Shown here: piece by piece, positions 12,524-13,470 of the stretch
Numbering within the stretch: the first letter of the stretch is position 1
Layout of the letters: every line of letters begins with the position of its first letter
Source: an uncultured Collinsella sp.
Lineage (GTDB): Bacteria; Actinomycetota; Coriobacteriia; Coriobacteriales; Coriobacteriaceae
Assembly (NCBI GenBank): GCA_900545995.1
Contig: URBM01000041.1
Span: 1 to 13,470, forward strand
Direction: 5' to 3'
Length of the DNA: 13,470 bases
Program-made: the position numbers and the translations under genes
Notes under the pieces: model-generated
The model's input: only the letters and a program-made list of their open reading frames with translations
Told to the model about the DNA's origin: nothing
The model's database searches: none

Positions 12524-12545
12524 GGTTGAGTAACAAGGAGGACGC

Positions 12546-13256
12546 TTGTCCCAGCTCGAGAAATGCGATCGCCGGTCCCTTCGCTCGCAGCGTGCCCTTC
12601 GCCAGGCACTTGCCAGCGAGCTTGCCGAAAGCGGCGACCTTTCGCGCATTAATGTCGCGTCGCTCACCGAGCGCGCCGGCCTTACGCGCCGCACGTTCTA
12701 TTCGCACTACCGCGATATTCCCGACTTTATCAATCAAATCGAGGATGGCTTGCTGGCCGAGATCCGTGAGCGCATTGAGCTCATCACCGCAGCTCAGCTG
12801 CCCGACCTCTATCACAACATCGATGAGCTCGAGCCGGCGCCCGGTTCGGTTGAGCTGCTGCGTTATCTTGCGGCCAACCGCGACTTAATCGGTGCGCTGC
12901 TGGGTCCGGGCGGCGACCAGGCCTTCATTAAAAGGATCATCGACACCGCTCGTGAGGCCGTGGTGCCGCGTGCGCAGACGGGCATTTTGGGCCTGGCGCT
13001 GGGCACGTTCTTTGACTACTACGTCACCTACGTCGTGAGCGCCGAGGTCGGCATGATTCAGCGCTGGTTTGAGCGTGGGCTCACCGAATCGCCCGAGGCC
13101 ATGGCGCGCATTATGACGGTGCTCGCTTTTGTGCGCCCTGGTGACCTGTATGGCCAACCCATCGATATCAACGTGCCGGAATACGGCATGAAGCTATTGA
13201 ACCTGCAGCTCGAGGACGCGGCCGACACCGCCGCAACCGTCGAGTCCAACAACTAA
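12546..13256 (+). CDS. TetR/AcrR-family transcriptional regulator
   Basis: A DNA-binding repressor of 236 residues. The N-terminal helix-turn-helix is clear: INVASLTERAGLTRRTFYSHYRDIPDFINQIED (about 35-67), with the family's TFYSHYRD recognition helix. The remaining 170 residues form a helical ligand-binding and dimerisation domain. It contains a late hydrophobic stretch (GILGLALGTFFDYYVTYVVS) that resembles the TetR_C domains of regulators often linked to membrane-protein operons. The start is a TTG, preceded by AAGGAGG (12535-12541). No in-frame ATG lies near the expected start. A tandem palindrome upstream is the likely autoregulatory operator. The following gene starts 11 nt after its stop, so it is probably the co-regulated target. 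The ligand is unknown. Confidence 0.9.
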   Translation: MSQLEKCDRRSLRSQRALRQALASELAESGDLSRINVASLTERAGLTRRTFYSHYRDIPDFINQIEDGLLAEIRERIELITAAQLPDLYHNIDELEPAPGSVELLRYLAANRDLIGALLGPGGDQAFIKRIIDTAREAVVPRAQTGILGLALGTFFDYYVTYVVSAEVGMIQRWFERGLTESPEAMARIMTVLAFVRPGDLYGQPIDINVPEYGMKLLNLQLEDAADTAATVESNN

Positions 13257-13267
13257 GAGGAGAGACA

Positions 13268-13470
13268 ATGAGCAAACTCGTCGAGGGCATCAAGGACCGC
13301 ATGGTCGCTGCCGCACGCGAGGCTGCACCCGCCGTGGTGGACGCCGCGCAGAAGGCCGCGGCCGCGGCTGCCGAGAAAGTTGCTGAGGCAGTTGCCGATG
13401 CCAAGAACGCGGCAGGGGAGACGTCCGTCGCTAGCGAGCCCGCCACCGCCGCTGAGCCCCTAGCCGCCAC
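13268..13470 (+). CDS. Ala-rich protein, N-terminal part (runs off window)
   Basis: The ATG at 13268 has GAGGAGAG just upstream and the frame stays open to the window edge, so only the first 67 residues are visible. They begin MSKLVEGIKDRMVAAAREAA and continue as an Ala/Glu/Lys/Val-rich amphipathic helix with heptad-like spacing (AAQKAAAAAAEKVAEAVADAK), then a Pro/Ala/Thr-rich linker. There is no signal peptide or transmembrane segment so far. I do not recognise the protein; such leaders occur in front of very different domains. Its position 11 nt after the TetR gene suggests it is in the same operon and is a regulatory target. Confidence 0.7.
   Translation, partial: MSKLVEGIKDRMVAAAREAAPAVVDAAQKAAAAAAEKVAEAVADAKNAAGETSVASEPATAAEPLAA

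Noticed and set aside
13168..13470. 100-codon minus-strand Ala/Ser-rich frame at the right edge
   Set aside because: Shadow of the Ala-rich plus-strand gene that has a good ribosome site and operon position.

Overview
The window looks like draft-assembly sequence from a high-G+C gut Coriobacteriia, most likely Collinsella or a close relative. I base this on the G+C-rich coding style, strong AAGGAGG-type ribosome sites, the gene content, and recurring short hairpins of a kind I recall from Collinsella genomes. The genus is an inference and was not tested by search. The first 47 bases are not genomic: they are an Illumina P7/Nextera adapter, so the left edge is a contig end.

Left part (48-4819). 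A truncated membrane-protein gene on + meets a five-gene minus-strand block at a strong bidirectional hairpin. In transcription order the block is a Tat-type lipoprotein amino-acid-binding protein, two permeases overlapping by 4 nt, a GlnQ-type ATPase, and a PuuD-like gamma-glutamyl hydrolase. A sigma70-type promoter precedes the binding protein. A terminator-like hairpin after it probably makes the binding protein more abundant than the membrane subunits. The block appears to import glutamine, glutamate or a related amino acid.

Middle (4820-8793). An intergenic region with a nested, 40-bp-phased inverted-repeat cluster precedes the terminator of a minus-strand DXS-like gene. That protein keeps the thiamine-diphosphate machinery but lacks residues that bind the substrate phosphate in classical DXS. 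Divergent from it is a translationally linked pair: an HD-domain protein and a CmpB-type multi-pass membrane protein.

Right part (8794-11699). An ammonium channel and a PII protein sit together, separated by a ~100-nt imperfect hairpin. The PII lacks the modifiable Tyr51. A Cof-type HAD phosphatase follows. With the ABC operon, this makes nitrogen acquisition the main theme of the window.

Far right (11700-13470). An 846-nt stretch contains several near-perfect hairpins of one family, a 221-bp segment bounded by inverted repeats, and what I consider the most interesting item. This is a 41-residue membrane peptide gene (12171-12296) with a LexA-like box, an extended -10 promoter, a hairpin hiding its ribosome site, 5'-to-3' UTR complementarity, and a strong opposing promoter that would make an antisense RNA. 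It resembles an SOS-controlled type I toxin-antitoxin locus of the TisB kind. A TetR-type regulator with a palindromic operator follows, in an apparent operon with an Ala-rich gene cut by the window end.
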